Below the pieces are notes generated by a model, which saw only the letters and a program-made list of their open reading frames with translations, searched no databases and had not been told where the DNA came from. A program made the position numbers and the translations under genes. A stretch of DNA of 64,000 nt, taken from assembly GCA_016801845.1 (NCBI GenBank), contig CM028912.1, positions 7,253,501 to 7,317,500 on the forward strand. Direction: 5' to 3'. Below are positions 1 to 16,573 of this stretch, piece after piece. The first letter of the stretch is position 1. Each line of letters opens with the position of its first letter. Origin of the DNA: Polydactylus sextarius. Taxonomy: Eukaryota; Chordata; Actinopteri; Polynemidae.

Positions 1-1729
1 TCTTTTTTTTTTTTTTTTTTTTTTTTACTACATCATCAAAAAATAAATATCCTGATACTATAAGAAGCTAAAATCTATGGTATCCACTAATACTAATAAT
101 TATAATAATAAATCACCACACAATTAATATGTAATCATACTAACTTTTATTTTGAAAGATAATCAAAAATGTCTTTTACAATAAAACAAGGATAACACAA
201 CTAGATGTCAAGATGTCAAAAAAAAAAAAAAATTAAAACTAAAGGTGGTAAAAAGAGACAAACAATTAAATATTCAAAGATCACAAGATGAAAAATTAGA
301 TTTGAGGCAAGATTCTGAAGAAGAAAAAGATTTCCAATCCAAAGTGTAAAAATGATTTAATGTCATTTTAGACATGCCAGGTCAACACCTTTTTTTACAG
401 CGTCTCTGGGTTTGACATATGACCCTGTTTAACCTGTTACATATTCACAATGGGAACATGTTTAGTCAAGCCTATCGTGGGTGCAGTTACAATATTTTAA
501 TAAGAGGACTAAAACTGCCTGAAGAAAAACACAGAAGGGAGTGGTAGTAAATGTCGCATTTAAAAAACATCCTTACACACACACACACAGAGATTTTTTT
601 ATGGTGAAATGCTGCTTAGACTCCACGTCCGTGCCAATATTGTGTCATACCTGTGTTTCCAGTTCCAGCATGTTGCTCTGGCGTTATCACTGACATGGGG
701 TAATACTTCATACACCTGTGTGGGAAAAAAAACCTAAATCCTGACAAGTCAATTCTGTTTTGTTAAGCTGAGATATAAAGCATCTGTCACTGTGATCTCA
801 GGAGGACTGGAGGTTGGATTACTTTTTTTTTTTCTATTGCTGAGTTAAATATCTAGAGTATACCTGAGGTTATAAAGAACATAAAGAAGCAAATCAAAAA
901 GTACATGTCAAAGTTCCTACAAGGTCACGACAAAAGGTAAGTTAGGTGAAATGCAGCACTGCAGTTTTAGTTTGGTCTGTTAGAGCAAATGAAAAGTTCA
1001 AAGGGTAATGCAGGAAGGTCATCATCAGTGAATGTAAGTGTGACACGATGTGTTTGAGTGAAATGGTGAGCTATTTTGATGGAAACATCTAGTGTGTGTG
1101 TGTGTGTGTGTGTGTGTGAGCAGGCTTCACTGCTGGCTCAGGAATGTTGGCATCAAGTATGCAGTCCTGACAGACAGCTGCACTGCAGTGGCGTTTTTAA
1201 CATGCCAGACCAGGACCCAAGTGTGTGCTGGGGGCTCAAAGAAAATCAGAAACTGTATCTAAAAAAAAAAATGATAAGAATACTAACTTCACTCACTTTG
1301 CTGTGGTGGCAGGTTGAAGTGGGAGGATTAGAGAAGTCATCGCTTTTAATTTGTCTTTGCAGAAAAGTGTAAAAGGGCCGGAATCACCTTTTTTTTCTTT
1401 AAAGTTTTTTTTATTCATCTGCTCTTTGCTTCTCAAAAGTGACCAGTTAGAAGAAATCACAAGTCTTTGCCTACTAAAAGTAAAAAAAAAAAGAAAAAGG
1501 CACAGAGCCTGGTCAACATGACCCTGAGGAATACTGCACTGATTAAACCAGTGACTAAACTGCTCGTTTATGGACACTAACACCTGACTCTCGCATTTTC
1601 CCTCAATTGCTTCTTTATATCCCTCATGTTGTGGTTGTTATTTTTATTTATTCCCCTGCCATTTCAACCTCATCACACAGCCACAGTATTCATTACTGTA
1701 GGTGTATCCCGATCGCCTAGTTGTCCTGT
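1..1729. other. klf5 distal 5' flank, no gene seen
   Basis: AT-rich sequence that starts in a poly-T run, with scattered poly-A/T tracts and a short (GT)n at about 1091-1118. The open frames here are short, have no family features and are mostly low complexity. No exon, RNA gene or transposon could be supported. Confidence 0.6.
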
Positions 1730-2029
1730 TTATTATTTTGTGGCATGTTCAGCCCCGCCCTGCAGACGCGCCGATACCACGCAGTTGCGTAATTTGACAA
1801 GCCAGCGCAAAATAGGGAGAATGAACGTTTGACAGCCGCTGCCCCTTGAGCGTGCAGATTGTTTCGAGAGAAAGAGAGAGAGAGGGAGAGAGAGAGGGAG
1901 AAAGAGAGAGAGAATAATTAATATTAAAACATCTATGTTTTTTATGTATTCGTAAAAAAAAAAAAAAAAAAGAAAGAAAGAAAGAAAGAAAAATAATAGT
2001 TCGGATAGTTCGACAGTACCTCTGCTTTT
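1730..2029 (+). promoter_or_regulatory. klf5: Probable klf5 proximal promoter / 5' UTR
   Basis: About 300 bp directly before the klf5 ATG. From 1750 to 1850 several CpGs stand out against CpG-poor surroundings (CCCGCC, ACGCGCCG, GCAGTTGCG, AGCGCAAAA). A (GA)n purine tract at 1866-1912 and an A/GAAA tract at 1954-1992 lie between this and the ATG and may be transcribed 5' UTR. No convincing TATA box is placed. Promoter identity is inferred from position and composition only. Confidence 0.45.
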
Positions 2030-4868
<2,839 letters not shown>

Positions 4869-4909
4869 GACACGCCCTCCCACAAATCAAATTGATGTCT
4901 TTATTTTTC

Positions 4910-4915
4910 AATAAA
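4910..4915 (+). terminator. klf5: Proximal AATAAA polyadenylation signal, klf5
   Basis: AATAAA lies 42 nt past the stop codon, in CAATAAACATGG. If used, it would give a very short 3' UTR, so it is more likely minor or unused. Confidence 0.35.
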
Positions 4916-6998
4916 CATGGACAGAGAACTGGCACTTACATATCAACGAACAGACTCATTAAAAAAGAGAAGTAAAAAAAAAAATAGTGGATTATTCCAC
5001 TCGCTTCCCAGTGGAGATATTCTTAGCAGTGCTGGCCCACATGTAATTGTTTCTTTTATTGTAAAAAGATTAAATAGTACTGTTGCCTTATTTTATTTCC
5101 ACGTGTGTCCTCCTATATAGATATATATATAGGGGACATTTCCTACAATGTCAGTCTAATGAAAAATCAATAGCCAAATGTAATAATGAAACAATATTTA
5201 ATCTTTTTAAGCCTTTCACTAGATCTTCTTTTACTGCTAAGTATATGAACAACTTTTCAGGTAATATCAATCTTTCATTTTCAAGGTTTTCATTGTACAG
5301 AATACATCTATTATTATGGTTATATGGGCATTTATTTAATGAACTGAAATCGCAAAACTGCCATAAATTGTAAGTGCTGAGGTGGAATCGAGGTTCGTTA
5401 TGAACCCGTGAGGTCAGAGGTTCAGGGTTACTTCAGCCAAAAGTGGTAAAAGGACAGAGGGTGTGTAATATATATAGAAAACAAAGTAACATATAACATA
5501 TCAGATAGTTAAAAGATTTCATAAAGAGTAAATAAACATTGGGATGAGCACTGTCTGCAAGTTGGTGAACCATATGTAGTGTTTACAGGTTGACTCAAGC
5601 ACTGCCAGAGTCAGTGAGGATGAAGCAAAATGAAACGTGCGTCTGTCTGAATTGTAAAGAAGAAGAACAGTTATGAGAAATGAATCATATTCAGCTGGAA
5701 TATATTGTGAATGTTCTGTATTTATGGCCTATAACATAACATACATATGGACATTACAGAAAATGTTAAATGCTGAGATGAAATCCAAATGGTGCATTTT
5801 TTTATTCTGGGACTCAAAAAAGAAAAGAAAAAAAAAAAAAAAATAATAATATAGGTTTTTATTTCATTGCTGTTAAAGTTTTGAACTTATTTTAATGGGC
5901 CTGTTATTTTTTTTTCTTTTGCCCGTCAGCAATATGCCATTTTACAGTAAATTAATGTAAGACAAGTGCTCATTTACCAGCTCAGACTCGATTATTTTGA
6001 CTGCATGACATTTCAGCAGCAGGTCAGAGTTATTTTCCTCCTCGTTGAAAGTTGTCGTGATCAACAGGTGCACGTTTGTTCGTCTCAGTTTTGTTTTGGT
6101 TGCAAATCGTGTGTCCCATCATTAGATGTTTTTTTTTTCTTTTTTTTTTTTGCTCGTAACAGGATTACTACATTATATCACTGATGATTTGTCTTCATAA
6201 GCGGTTTCAAAGTGGCGTCTTTGACTTTGAGTTTCTTTTCATTTTTTTTTTTCCCCTTCTTTCTTTTGGACTTAGACTGAGCACCTGCCAGTCTGAACAT
6301 CTGTGAAAGCTTTCGGTTTCTTTGACTACTGTCCATGTATTCAAACACCTTTTGAAAAGTGCCTTTTAAATGCTTTTTTTTTTTTTTTTTTTTTTGGATG
6401 AATGAAAAACGAAGTCCCCCACACCCCCCACTGGGACAATGTTCTTTTATCAGGTACTCAAAAAAAAAAAAAAAAGATTCTGTAAGTTGGCTGCCCATTG
6501 TTTTTTCTTCCACCAAAATATCACCATCATTTTCTATTCATGACCAAATTTCTTCCTAATTTGAGCCTAGTTGAACTACAAATTGAATTTGAAGTTTCTA
6601 TAATTTGTTAAGATGTAAATGTATTTTGTGTCTTGCTGTTTTGGGAATAGAGTTCATTGTTATTTTTGTTTGTTTCTTTCTTTGTTTGTTTGGGTGTATA
6701 AAGATTTTACACTTTGTTTAAAATTGCAGAGACTGTTTGTTTGTTTTTTTGTTTGTTTGTTTGTTTGTTTGTTTTTTTCATTTTTATTTCTTGGCTAAGA
6801 AAGTCTAAGAAGGATCAAATTATAGAATATTGTCACAGTCTACACACTGTCTCCAGCTAAAGGTAGCATCTCAGTGGAGTTATGTGCCAGTGAGTTATTG
6901 CAATACTTTGAAAAAACAAAACAGAAAACAAAGGTTATATACATATACACACACAATATTTTGTGTAGCTTCATAACATGGAAGATGTAACCAAAATC

Positions 6999-7054
6999 AA
7001 TAAAAAAAAAAAAAAAGTGCTATGAAGCCATGTGACTCTCATAATGCAAATAAA
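6999..7054 (+). terminator. klf5: Distal AATAAA pair, likely klf5 polyadenylation region
   Basis: Two AATAAA hexamers occur 50 nt apart (6999-7004 and 7049-7054). GT/T-rich sequence follows the second (GTTTTGTGTC), as expected of a downstream element. They mark the best candidate end for a roughly 2.2 kb klf5 3' UTR. Confidence 0.5.
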
Positions 7055-7070
7055 AGTTTTGTGTCAAAAA

Positions 7071-8332
7071 TTATAAATCTGTTGAACATTTTTGATTTTG
7101 TATTTTATCATCAGTAAGTTTATCAGCCATGATTATGGATTTTGTTGGGGTTTGTTTGCTTTTACAAACAACGTACTTTGTAGCGATCAGATAAGTCATA
7201 GACTTGTTTGAGCTTCATCAGTAACTTCATCTTTACAGATAACAAATTACGTGGAAAGATTCTTGTTGTTTTTGCAGTTTTCAACTGAAAAGTGGGTCAT
7301 AAATGTTATTCATCCGTCACGTCTCCCTCAGTGTGATCTGAGCTGTCTGTCTTGTTTAGGTTGTTTTCAAACTCTTTCTGGAACACAAACGCGTCATTCG
7401 TCTTCAAGCGTTGCGTACTTACTAAGGTCCACACCTGTAATAAGCGTTGTACTTAAAACGGAGCTAACAATTCCCTGCAATCACTGAACAAGCTTGTCCC
7501 TTTATTTTATTTATTTATTTTAATGATTGGAAGGTGTCCTTGTTCGTGAGTCATCGCGTAGGTGCTGGCAAGAGAAGCTCAACAAAAAAAAACCAAAAAA
7601 AACAAAGATGTCTGAGCTTGTCCCGAACACACTTGAAGTTCCTTGTTGTCCTCGTTTCACTGTAGCTCGCTTTACTGGTACAGTCGAGTTTACACAATAT
7701 AACGCTGTCGTGAGTGATAAATCACTGATGTGATATACTGCTCACAAAAATGCTTAGCGGCATGGGAATTGAAAACCTTGTTATTGTAATCATAGGAATC
7801 CTTTACTGGCAGGCAGAAACATTTATCCAGATCCATTTATAATAGAGAACCATACAGGATGTACTGGGCGTTTACTTTTACGAGCAACCTGTTCTTAGAA
7901 ACTGTATTCACCACATGCTATGTTAAAACATACCTTCATAGTCTTAAAATACCACTCTCTGTTGGTACTAGATAATAATAACAAACAAGGTGAATTACAA
8001 AGAGGTGCATGATGTTTTACTTGAATTTGAAATATGTAAGTGAGAATTCTCAGGTGCCATTGATTTCCCCCCCCAATCTATTCATCTATGGTTGCACCCA
8101 TTTTTTTTCTTCTTCTTCCTGTGGTGATCAGATGTACTGTGTGTACAAGCTCCCGTACTGTATATCAGCTATCATTTAAAATGGCTTCCCTAATACCAAG
8201 ATTAGGTTTCTGAATACCAGCGAATGTGAGTACGGTGCTCAGATGTCTAAGTGACATGGAAAGCACATACCATCCACCTCAGTCATAGATAGTAACTAGT
8301 TTCATACCAACGTGTTACATACAAAATGCAAC
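7071..8332. other. Intergenic gap between convergent klf5 and klf12
   Basis: About 1.26 kb between the candidate 3' ends of the two genes. It is AT-rich with no supportable exon. The open frames at 7251-7487 and 7527-7733 lack domains, splice context or compositional bias. Transcripts could overlap here if either gene reads further. Confidence 0.5.
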
Positions 8333-8338
8333 TTTATT
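8333..8338 (-). terminator. klf12: Candidate distal klf12 polyadenylation signal
   Basis: TTTATT on the plus strand reads AATAAA on the minus strand, in TTAATAAAGTTGC. It is the last clear signal before the intergenic gap and would give a 3' UTR of about 4.7 kb. Confidence 0.35.
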
Positions 8339-8926
8339 AACCTTCATGCCTCCATTCATATTAATATACATGTATATGTTTGAACTTATTTTAATTTCAC
8401 AGCTCCATCCATATGAAAAATACAGAGAAAAAGGCAAAAAACACTGACTGGATACTTAAACAACTCTCGGAGGAAAAAAAGAAAAAAAAAAAGAAAAGAA
8501 AAGAGAAACAAAACAAAACAGAAAAAAAGGACACCTGTTCTTTGAAGTTTTGAAAAATATCAGGATTAAAAATGTTTTTCTTTTACAGATGTGGAATTCC
8601 ATGAGCAGAATCTCCCTTTTGAAGCGATGCTGAGCAATATCACAATTATTATTATTTTTTTTTTATTCATACGTTAAGAATGAAAAGATCTTAATATATT
8701 TACACTACACTCACTTTACATAAATACAGGAACAACGATTACTGTACGTAATATCAGCAAACTTGAAACATAGGCATTGGCTTCACTACTTAAAATCTTC
8801 AAAAAACCAGGAAACCAAAAGCAGATGTTACACAGAAAGCAAAAATAGATATTGAACTGATAGAAAGTGTAAGATCAGTATTCATAAACAAAAAGGCATC
8901 ACTCTATACCTGGAATCCCAGTCACA

Positions 8927-8928
<2 letters not shown>

Positions 8929-8994
<66 letters not shown>
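8929..8994. repeat. (AT)n microsatellite
   Basis: 66 bp of uninterrupted AT dinucleotide in the inferred klf12 3' UTR. It can form a long hairpin. Confidence 0.97.
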
Positions 8995-8996
<2 letters not shown>

Positions 8997-9315
8997 CCCC
9001 ATATGAAAAAAGATTCCTCATCATCTTTCTTGGAATTACTTTGTTGAATTAATGTGCTGAAGCTGAAACATCAAGAGGCCTTTGTAACTCAGTTTTTTTT
9101 TTTTTTTTCGTTTGCTCCCCTTAGAGGAAGTGACTTATTGCAAGCAAAGTAATAATGCGATGCTATAAACAGCCTGTGAACGTGTTATGGGAGGATGCTG
9201 CATTTGACACCATGACATAAGGCTCAGTGCGAAAAAAAAACAAAAAAACAAAGTTAAACATTAGAGGTCCGACTTGCATAATGTTGTCTGTGCTTATTTT
9301 ATTTTATGTTTTTTT

Positions 9316-9316
<1 letters not shown>

Positions 9317-9354
<38 letters not shown>
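9317..9354. repeat. (CT)n microsatellite
   Basis: Near-perfect CT repeat, followed at 9478-9507 by a separate (TTA)n array. Confidence 0.95.
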
Positions 9355-9357
<3 letters not shown>

Positions 9358-9474
9358 CAAAATTTCATTCATGACTTCTCATTTGAAAAATTGTATTAAT
9401 TTGAGCACACGTGCTGAAATCGAAACTCTGAACAGAGCAGTTTAATATTACAAGTTTGTGATATGAGGCACTAT

Positions 9475-9506
<32 letters not shown>

Positions 9507-10653
9507 GCATAACTTTGACCCTGGTTACCGTTACAAAATTATGCTTCAAAATGAGGAAAGAGATACTGAAGGGAAATACAATACACCCTGTCCTGTTGAG
9601 ACACCATCTTCAAGTCTAATTGAATTGAAAATTCTTTGAAAAACCTGGTGTATTAAGGCATGCAACATCATATACTTGAATAGGAGAGTATATGTGTTGT
9701 TGATATGTGCTTGATCAATATCATTTTTTTTTTTTTTTGTTTTGTTTTCATTTTGTCCAGGTAGAGCAAAAAAATAACTACACTTTGAATTGAGTACCTT
9801 AATACGTTCGATGTATAGAAATAATTTGTTGATTATAGCAAACACTGGTTCAGCCTTGGGAAAATGAAAATGATTTGATCGTGAAACTTAAGTTTACCAC
9901 AAACTGAAACAAAAAAAAAAAAAGAAAGAAAATGCAAACTGTCATATAACACCACATATGATAATCTACATGATGAATACCATTAGCCCCATTTCACTTT
10001 ATATCAAATTAGATAAATTACAGTCTCTGAAAAAAGACTTTACATGTATAAATGTATTTCCTGCGTCTACTAATCAAAAGCCCTATTTCTCCAATGTATA
10101 TACAGGCTGTAGAACTTTGTAATAAGTTTTTTTTTCTTTTTTCTTTATCTTCACTATCACATATATTACAACATTTCAAAAGATCCTTTTTACAGAAGAA
10201 AAAGAGAGTTATATGCAAATGACGAAGTGCCCCTCAATCATAAAATGATCTTATACATTATATGGATGATAAAATACCATGATGATTTTTTTTTTTTTGT
10301 TTTGTTTTGTTTTTTGTTTTTTTGTTTATAAATCGACATCTGAAATAAAATAATTTTGAAAAATCATACCAATAAACAAACAAACAAACAAACAAGGTGC
10401 TGATATGCTTTTGCCAAAAAAAAAAAAAATAATAATAATAAAAAATGTTAATACAACCGGGCATAATGATGCTGTGCACAAACAATATACATAAATAATG
10501 ATAATATATATAATATACATTATCATTCTCTGTTACATCGAAGGTCGGGGGGGTCACATACTGTCGGTGCATGTGTTGGAAAACGACTTCCTGGATTTGG
10601 CTACTTTACTGATTATTCAGGATGTTCAGTGTGTGTATGAGTATACGTGTAAG

Positions 10654-10654
<1 letters not shown>

Positions 10655-10693
<39 letters not shown>
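10655..10693. repeat. (GT)n microsatellite
   Basis: About 39 bp of TG repeat following degenerate GTGTATGAGTATACGTGT sequence. It produces a spurious poly-Cys-Val frame. Confidence 0.95.
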
Positions 10694-10695
<2 letters not shown>

Positions 10696-11600
10696 GTGTA
10701 TGGTTTTTCAAGGTGCTATTATCAAAAAGGTTACCATTTCCTTTCACTGGCTTCGGTCCAATAAATACATTTAGCAGCACTATCAAATAATATGGGTTGG
10801 CCTGGTGCTCTGAGTTTATGTCTGCAGTTCTCCCTCAGCATAAGAGCATTGAAAACACCCGCAAAAATGTCTTGTTATTATGAGTGTTAAAATATTATTC
10901 TTTAAATTATACTTCCTGATTAAAGTTAAGTGACGCTCTCTCGGAGATACAGTATATCTGCCAGTAAATATAGCCTTACTGTCTGCACATAAATATAATG
11001 TCTTTATCTAGGTATATGTGTATGTATTTTTTTTTTTTTTATTTAATGTTTGTAGCCAAATCTCAGGTAAATCAGATAAGAATCTCAACATATATCTGGT
11101 CTGAGGTGATAACATTTCAAGTGACTTTCTGTTATTTGTAACAAAATTTAAAAAAAACAAACAAAAAAAAAAAAACAAACAAAAATAATGAAATAAAATG
11201 ATTTTCTAGTAACTCGATAACTGTGACACATTAGATTTAGAGTCTTGTGCTGGAGCTACAAATCAGTCGGTATCAGAGGTGGAGGGGAGAGGGAGGTCGG
11301 AGGGAGAGGTGGGGGCGGGGGGGTCATGGTACAGAGCCGAGGAGTCGGCCCAGATAGAAACTTCTCCTCGGGTGTTGACATCAATCAGCAAACAGAACAA
11401 AAAAAAAGAGGAGGTTGACGTTCCTTCTCATCACTTTGTTCAGAATGTATTGCTCTTCTGTGTTGCACGTCAGGTACCACGCTATCCCTGTAAAACACTG
11501 CAGCCGGTGTCAATGTCAGCTTATGGTCAAGTGCTGCTGTGCAAAAAAAAAAAAAACAACACAAATTTTTTAACTGTCAAACCCAGCTGAGAAAACAGAG

Positions 11601-11603
<3 letters not shown>

Positions 11604-11632
<29 letters not shown>
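11604..11632. repeat. (AAT)n microsatellite
   Basis: About ten AAT/ATA units in the inferred klf12 3' UTR. A GAAA/GAAG purine tract follows at about 11801-11850. Confidence 0.95.
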
Positions 11633-13053
11633 ACAGATAGATCAGGGCAGAATGTAAGCATGAGTCTGTAAGGTGCCTCTATTATTCATTTTTTTTGTCT
11701 TCACATACTGGAAAATCTCCTCTGATTGTTTCAAAGTTCACTGTACATGAGGGGTTGTATTTTTCTGAGTCAAACAGAAGCAATAAGCAGGCATTTATAG
11801 AAGAAAAGAAGAAAGAAAGGAAGAAAGAAAGAAAGAAGAAGAAGAAGAAGCAAGACTCAATAAACAAAATGTTGTCATACGGAAAGTAATATTTATCCTT
11901 TAAGATTGCACTTTACTGATTGCTAATCACAGCACAAAATCAACCAAAGATTTCAAGAGGCTCAACATAAAGAATAGCACTGATGTTGTTTGGGGTAATC
12001 CGGCCCGGTGAGTAAGTCATACATCGTGTGTTTCTTTGCTGGTGGGATGATATGCACGTCCTTAGATTTTTTCAATATCCGAAACAGCTGTGGTGTAGAT
12101 GAGGTTGATCCATTCAGGTCATGGACGCTGTTTATCATGTGCTGGCTATGGGAAAACAGAAGAAAGTTCAGAGCTCTTATAGCTTTACTTTTTCTTTCCT
12201 TTTTTTTTTAAACATATGAGATACTTCGGACAAATCAGCAAACTCCAGCAGGCAAAGAAAACTATCCGTGATAAAACGGCTCCCTCTGCTGGTCATGAAT
12301 CAGACTCACGGGATGGGTGGAGAATGGAGGCACGGCGAAACAATACTGCCTGTTACTCCAACTAGGCCCAAATCTTTTTTTTTTTTTTTTTTTTTTCCTG
12401 TGATCCAGTCTTCTTTCTGCTCACACAGAGAAAATCCATTCCACACAATGGGGTCTTTCACATTATGAATGCTGGAAAAGCAGCCGTTTGAACAATAATG
12501 AAAAGAAAAATACCAAAAAAAAAAAAAAAAAAAAAAAGAGACAGTTGCGATTGCATTATATATAATTTTTTTGTTGCTGTTGTTGTCCAAATGAAGAGTG
12601 CGAGTTCATTTTTAAAAATCAAAGTGAAACATTTATGAACAGTGCTGTAAAAGACAGTTCCCTATTATACTCCAAACAATGACAATAAAAGATCCTGCCG
12701 TCTAATCCTTCCAACCCAAAGAGGATCCAGAAGTGACCCTGTTTTGTGCTCCACAAGCTCTGTGCTCCTTTAAATCTTCTCTCCATATGATGGGTGAGAG
12801 TGTGTGTGTGATTGTGTAACTGTGACTGTGTGCGCGTGTGTGTGTGTGTGTGTGAGTAAGCATATGCGTGTGTGTCCAGGCCAGCTGAAAAACATTCATA
12901 GGGAGATCCCGCTCCCCCGGCTGCCTGTGTCTGTGTCTGTGTCTGTGTCTGTATGTGTGTGTTTGTTTGTTTGTTCCATTGATCTCTCTCCCTCTCTCTC
13001 TCTCTCCCTCTCTCTTTCTTCCTTTCTCTTCTTGATCTCTCCCTGTGTGTGAT

Positions 13054-13235
13054 TCACACCAGCATATGTCTCCGTCGGTGCAGAGCCAAGTGGTCAGATC
13101 TGGAGAAGCTGCGGTCACAGTCTGCACACTTGAAGGGCTTGACCCCCGTGTGTTTTCTGTAATGCCTCGTCAGCTCGTCGGAGCGGGCAAACTTCCACGT
13201 GCAGCCGTCCCAGGTGCACTTGTATGGCTTTTCCC
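13054..13235 (-). CDS. klf12: klf12 terminal coding exon (zinc fingers 2-3)
   Basis: On the minus strand the acceptor CACCAG precedes GG-GAA-AAG at 13235. The exon encodes EKPYKCTWDGCTWKFARSDE onward, through TGVKPFKCADCDRSFSRSDH, and ends RRRHMLV with TGA at 13056-13054. All C2H2 residues of fingers 2 and 3 are present. The HMLV tail distinguishes KLF12 from KLF5, KLF3 and KLF8. TWDGC replaces human TWEGC, a conservative change. Confidence 0.96.
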
Positions 13236-14768
13236 CTGGTGACGAAGAAAGATAAAGACTTTTAGATCACATGTTCACTGGTGGACTATAAGAGCTACCA
13301 TAATCATGATATTTTTGTGACATGTGTGCAAGTATTAACCACATATAATGTCCTGTATATTTTACATTTTTGCCGGATCTTTTTGAATGCATGCTTCCCA
13401 TTTTTTAAGCCTCTGGCGGTTATGATCATTTCTGAGGTTTGAAAATTGGTTGGCCAACCTGAAACATGCTCGAGTTTTCTTATGTCTTATTTTAGTTCTC
13501 TGTTAACAAAATTTTACATCATCTCCTGCATTTAATCAGATCATTCTGATGTTGCATGTGAGTTTTTTTCCTTATTTATTATTTTTAATTAAATAAATGT
13601 CAAAAATTTAACAAGTATATTTAAAAACAAGATTGTGACTGTTTCCACATGGCCGTTATCTTCAACCGTTAAGTATTAAGGTTGTGTCGATATGAGTAGA
13701 CGACTTCTGCTTAAGGTAGACAATGAGTCAACAGGAAATCCTTTGTGCGGACATAACCTCAGTCTCTATGGTTACAGAGAGCCTCAAGACAGCCAGGACA
13801 CTTAATACCTTTTAGAGTGTTCACACAAGACATCAAGGCACACTATTAAATCCTTTCAACTGCTCTTTCACTGCATAATGTGTTTTAATGTATTATGTGC
13901 TGCAGATGTACAGTATAATATATTACACAACGGACACGCTGAAAAGTGCAGGGAAGTCTTGACCTTTGGCCTTTTTTAGTCCAGATTAAAATATAAGAGC
14001 AAATTATACTCATTATACAAATCATCACACAAATGCACCGACCTGTATGCGTCCTCCGGTGTGCTTTTAAATGGGAGCTTTTGGTGTACACCTTATTGCA
14101 GCCCTCAAAGTCACATCTGTGGATTCTTCTCTTTTTGGAATCTGGTGACTCTGACCTCCGCGGGCGTCGTATGCTGTCAATACTGAACGGGGACATGGAA
14201 CTGCAACAGAAAAACAAAAAAATATATATTATTAAATGGTGGTGACAGTGATCTAACAGAATGCCATGTAGTCACAAAAGAAAAGTGTCAAAATAAAATA
14301 TAATGAAAACAGTCAGTAGATTAAAAAAACTGTTTGAGTGTAGTGTTGATGGATGGATACTATTGTTCCACTAAGAACAAAGGAAACTAAAGAGCTGCAC
14401 ACAGCTGCAAAAAATTGTATTATTTTGAATGTGATGAGACAGCTCAAAAAACAAAAAATAACTTACATTTTATGGGGAAGAAAAAAAAACAATATCTCTC
14501 TTTGTTTAGCTGAGAGAGTCATTTTTAAAATTACAGTTTAAAATACTTCAATGAAGCATTTCATTTCTGATCTGATTCAGTTCTGTCACAGTATACAGTA
14601 ACTCCGCATCATCATCTGTGGAATCTTAAGTTAATGTGACACAATAGAATAACTTCTTTAAAGACAGTAGAGATAAATATTGAAATGATGTTGATTGTTA
14701 CTGTTAAATCAGAATACTATATATATATATATAATTCAAATATATACGTAATGATGTAACATGATATG

Positions 14769-14833
<65 letters not shown>

Positions 14834-16482
14834 TACACACATCATATTACATCATTACATTCAAATATATAAATATAAATTCAAATATATATGTAATGAT
14901 GTAATATGATGTAAATGTGATGTATGTCATCAGCAGAGGAAGTACTTCCTGCAGTATCTCAGGAAGTTAACCTGCCTCAGGAGCTGATGTTCTTCTTCTG
15001 CACTACATTAATTCACTCTGTTCTCTGTACTTCCATCATAGTCTGGTTTGGTTCAGAAACCAAATAAGACAAACGGGACAAATGCAGAAAAGATCACTGA
15101 TACTAAACTGTCCTGTATCCAGGACCTTTTCTCCTTCAAAGTGAGGAAACACACAGGTAACATCAGTGCAGATTCATCACACCAGTGACATCTGGTCACT
15201 ATGTAATCTTGTTTACATATAGTGTTATACAGTCTTGCATTGTTTTGTAGTTGTTCAGCAACTGTAGCACAATAATTTTATTAAAAATACCAGACAATAC
15301 CAGACAATAAAACTTCAAACTTGAAGCCTGAGCTTGAAAACTACCAGACTCAAGACACAAAAATTGTTTCTACCCCCAGACCATCACTTTGACAAACAAT
15401 ATGTACATGGTTCAGTGTTTGAATAATAATCCATATAAATTATAATGTATGTATATGAATAAAAACCCATGTAAATAGTAATTTGTCTGTTGGATTCTGA
15501 TTCTAATTCTGATCCCAATAAAGTGGCAGAGCAGTAGATTTGCCAGCAGGTGGCAGTGTAACACTGCTGCAGCGACACTAAAGAAGTTAGATGAGGTAAG
15601 AAGGCTGGTATTCATATTGCTCCCAGATTCTCATCAATCAGAGATGGAAACTCTTCATCTCTCCATGTTGTTCACGGAGGTTAATGACTCTTGAGTTATT
15701 TCTTCCATCAATACAATTTTGGAGCAACATTTCCTCTCCAATAAGTAATCAATACCACAGCTGATTGTATAATTTGTCACTGCTAACAGTGAAGCCGTGC
15801 AGTGAAATGTGCATGCGTGCGTGTGTGTGCTCTTTCGTGCATGTCTGATTTGTTAGTGTTTGCAGAAGATCATCATATCAGTAATAAATCTAAATTTGCT
15901 TACACGCCACTTCTAAAGGTATTATACTATATACAAACACAAACAGAATTAAAAGGAAGGAATACATTTTTTTTAAGAAAAATAAAAGTGGTACAGTGGT
16001 TGTAGATAGTCTCACCAGTGTCTGTGAACTGTGAAACAGCAAGCACCTTTCACACAGCAATAAACACATGACTGCTACACACACCCACACACACACACAC
16101 AGTAAAGTGGCAAGAAAAAGAAAGATACAGTAGAGACAGAAAACAAGAACATCTCTGTTTACTAGAGGGGAGGAGTAATATCTGTGGGATATATTTAACA
16201 GCAGTGGAGGAGCACAAATGCTTTTCTTTCAAGTCTCAGAGTCTCTTTTGTGGATATTGAGGGAAAAGGTTGGAAGGTGAAGGGGGGAAAGGTGAAGGTT
16301 ACACAGAGACACAGAGAGAGAGAGAGAGGGAGGGGATTTGAAAGAAGAGTGGAAACTGTGTGTGGACACTGTCTGACAACTGTCTTCACCAAACACATAC
16401 ACACAAAGCTCCACTTCCCGTTTCTCTGTTGTTCACTGAGGCATGATTTGACACACGCAAACTGAGAAATATACGTGTGCAA

Positions 16483-16573
<91 letters not shown>

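Larger units (their letters stand above)
4869..7070 (+). other. klf5: Probable klf5 3' UTR
   Basis: Non-coding, AT-rich sequence following the klf5 stop. It holds several ATTTA-type AU-rich motifs and ends near strong AATAAA signals. KLF5 mRNAs normally have a 3' UTR well over 1 kb, so use of the distal signals is expected, although a proximal signal exists just after the stop. Simple repeats inside include A-rich runs at 5817-5842, T-runs near 6129-6151, 6375-6396 and a TTTG array at 6734-6778. No other gene is seen. Confidence 0.55.
8333..13053 (-). other. klf12: Probable long klf12 3' UTR
   Basis: Non-coding sequence downstream of the klf12 stop on the minus strand. KLF12 mRNAs are known for very long AT-rich 3' UTRs. 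This stretch is AT-rich, has no credible coding frame, and contains several minus-strand AATAAA signals (TTTATT on +), the most distal good one at 8333-8338 and another at 8662-8667. It includes microsatellites at 8929-8994, 9317-9354, 10655-10693 and 12805-13020. The exact end cannot be fixed from sequence. Confidence 0.45.

Noticed and set aside
13045..13242. Plus-strand frame over the klf12 terminal exon
   Set aside because: Reverse-strand shadow of zinc fingers 2-3; similarly 25755-25979 is the acidic shadow of the serine tract.
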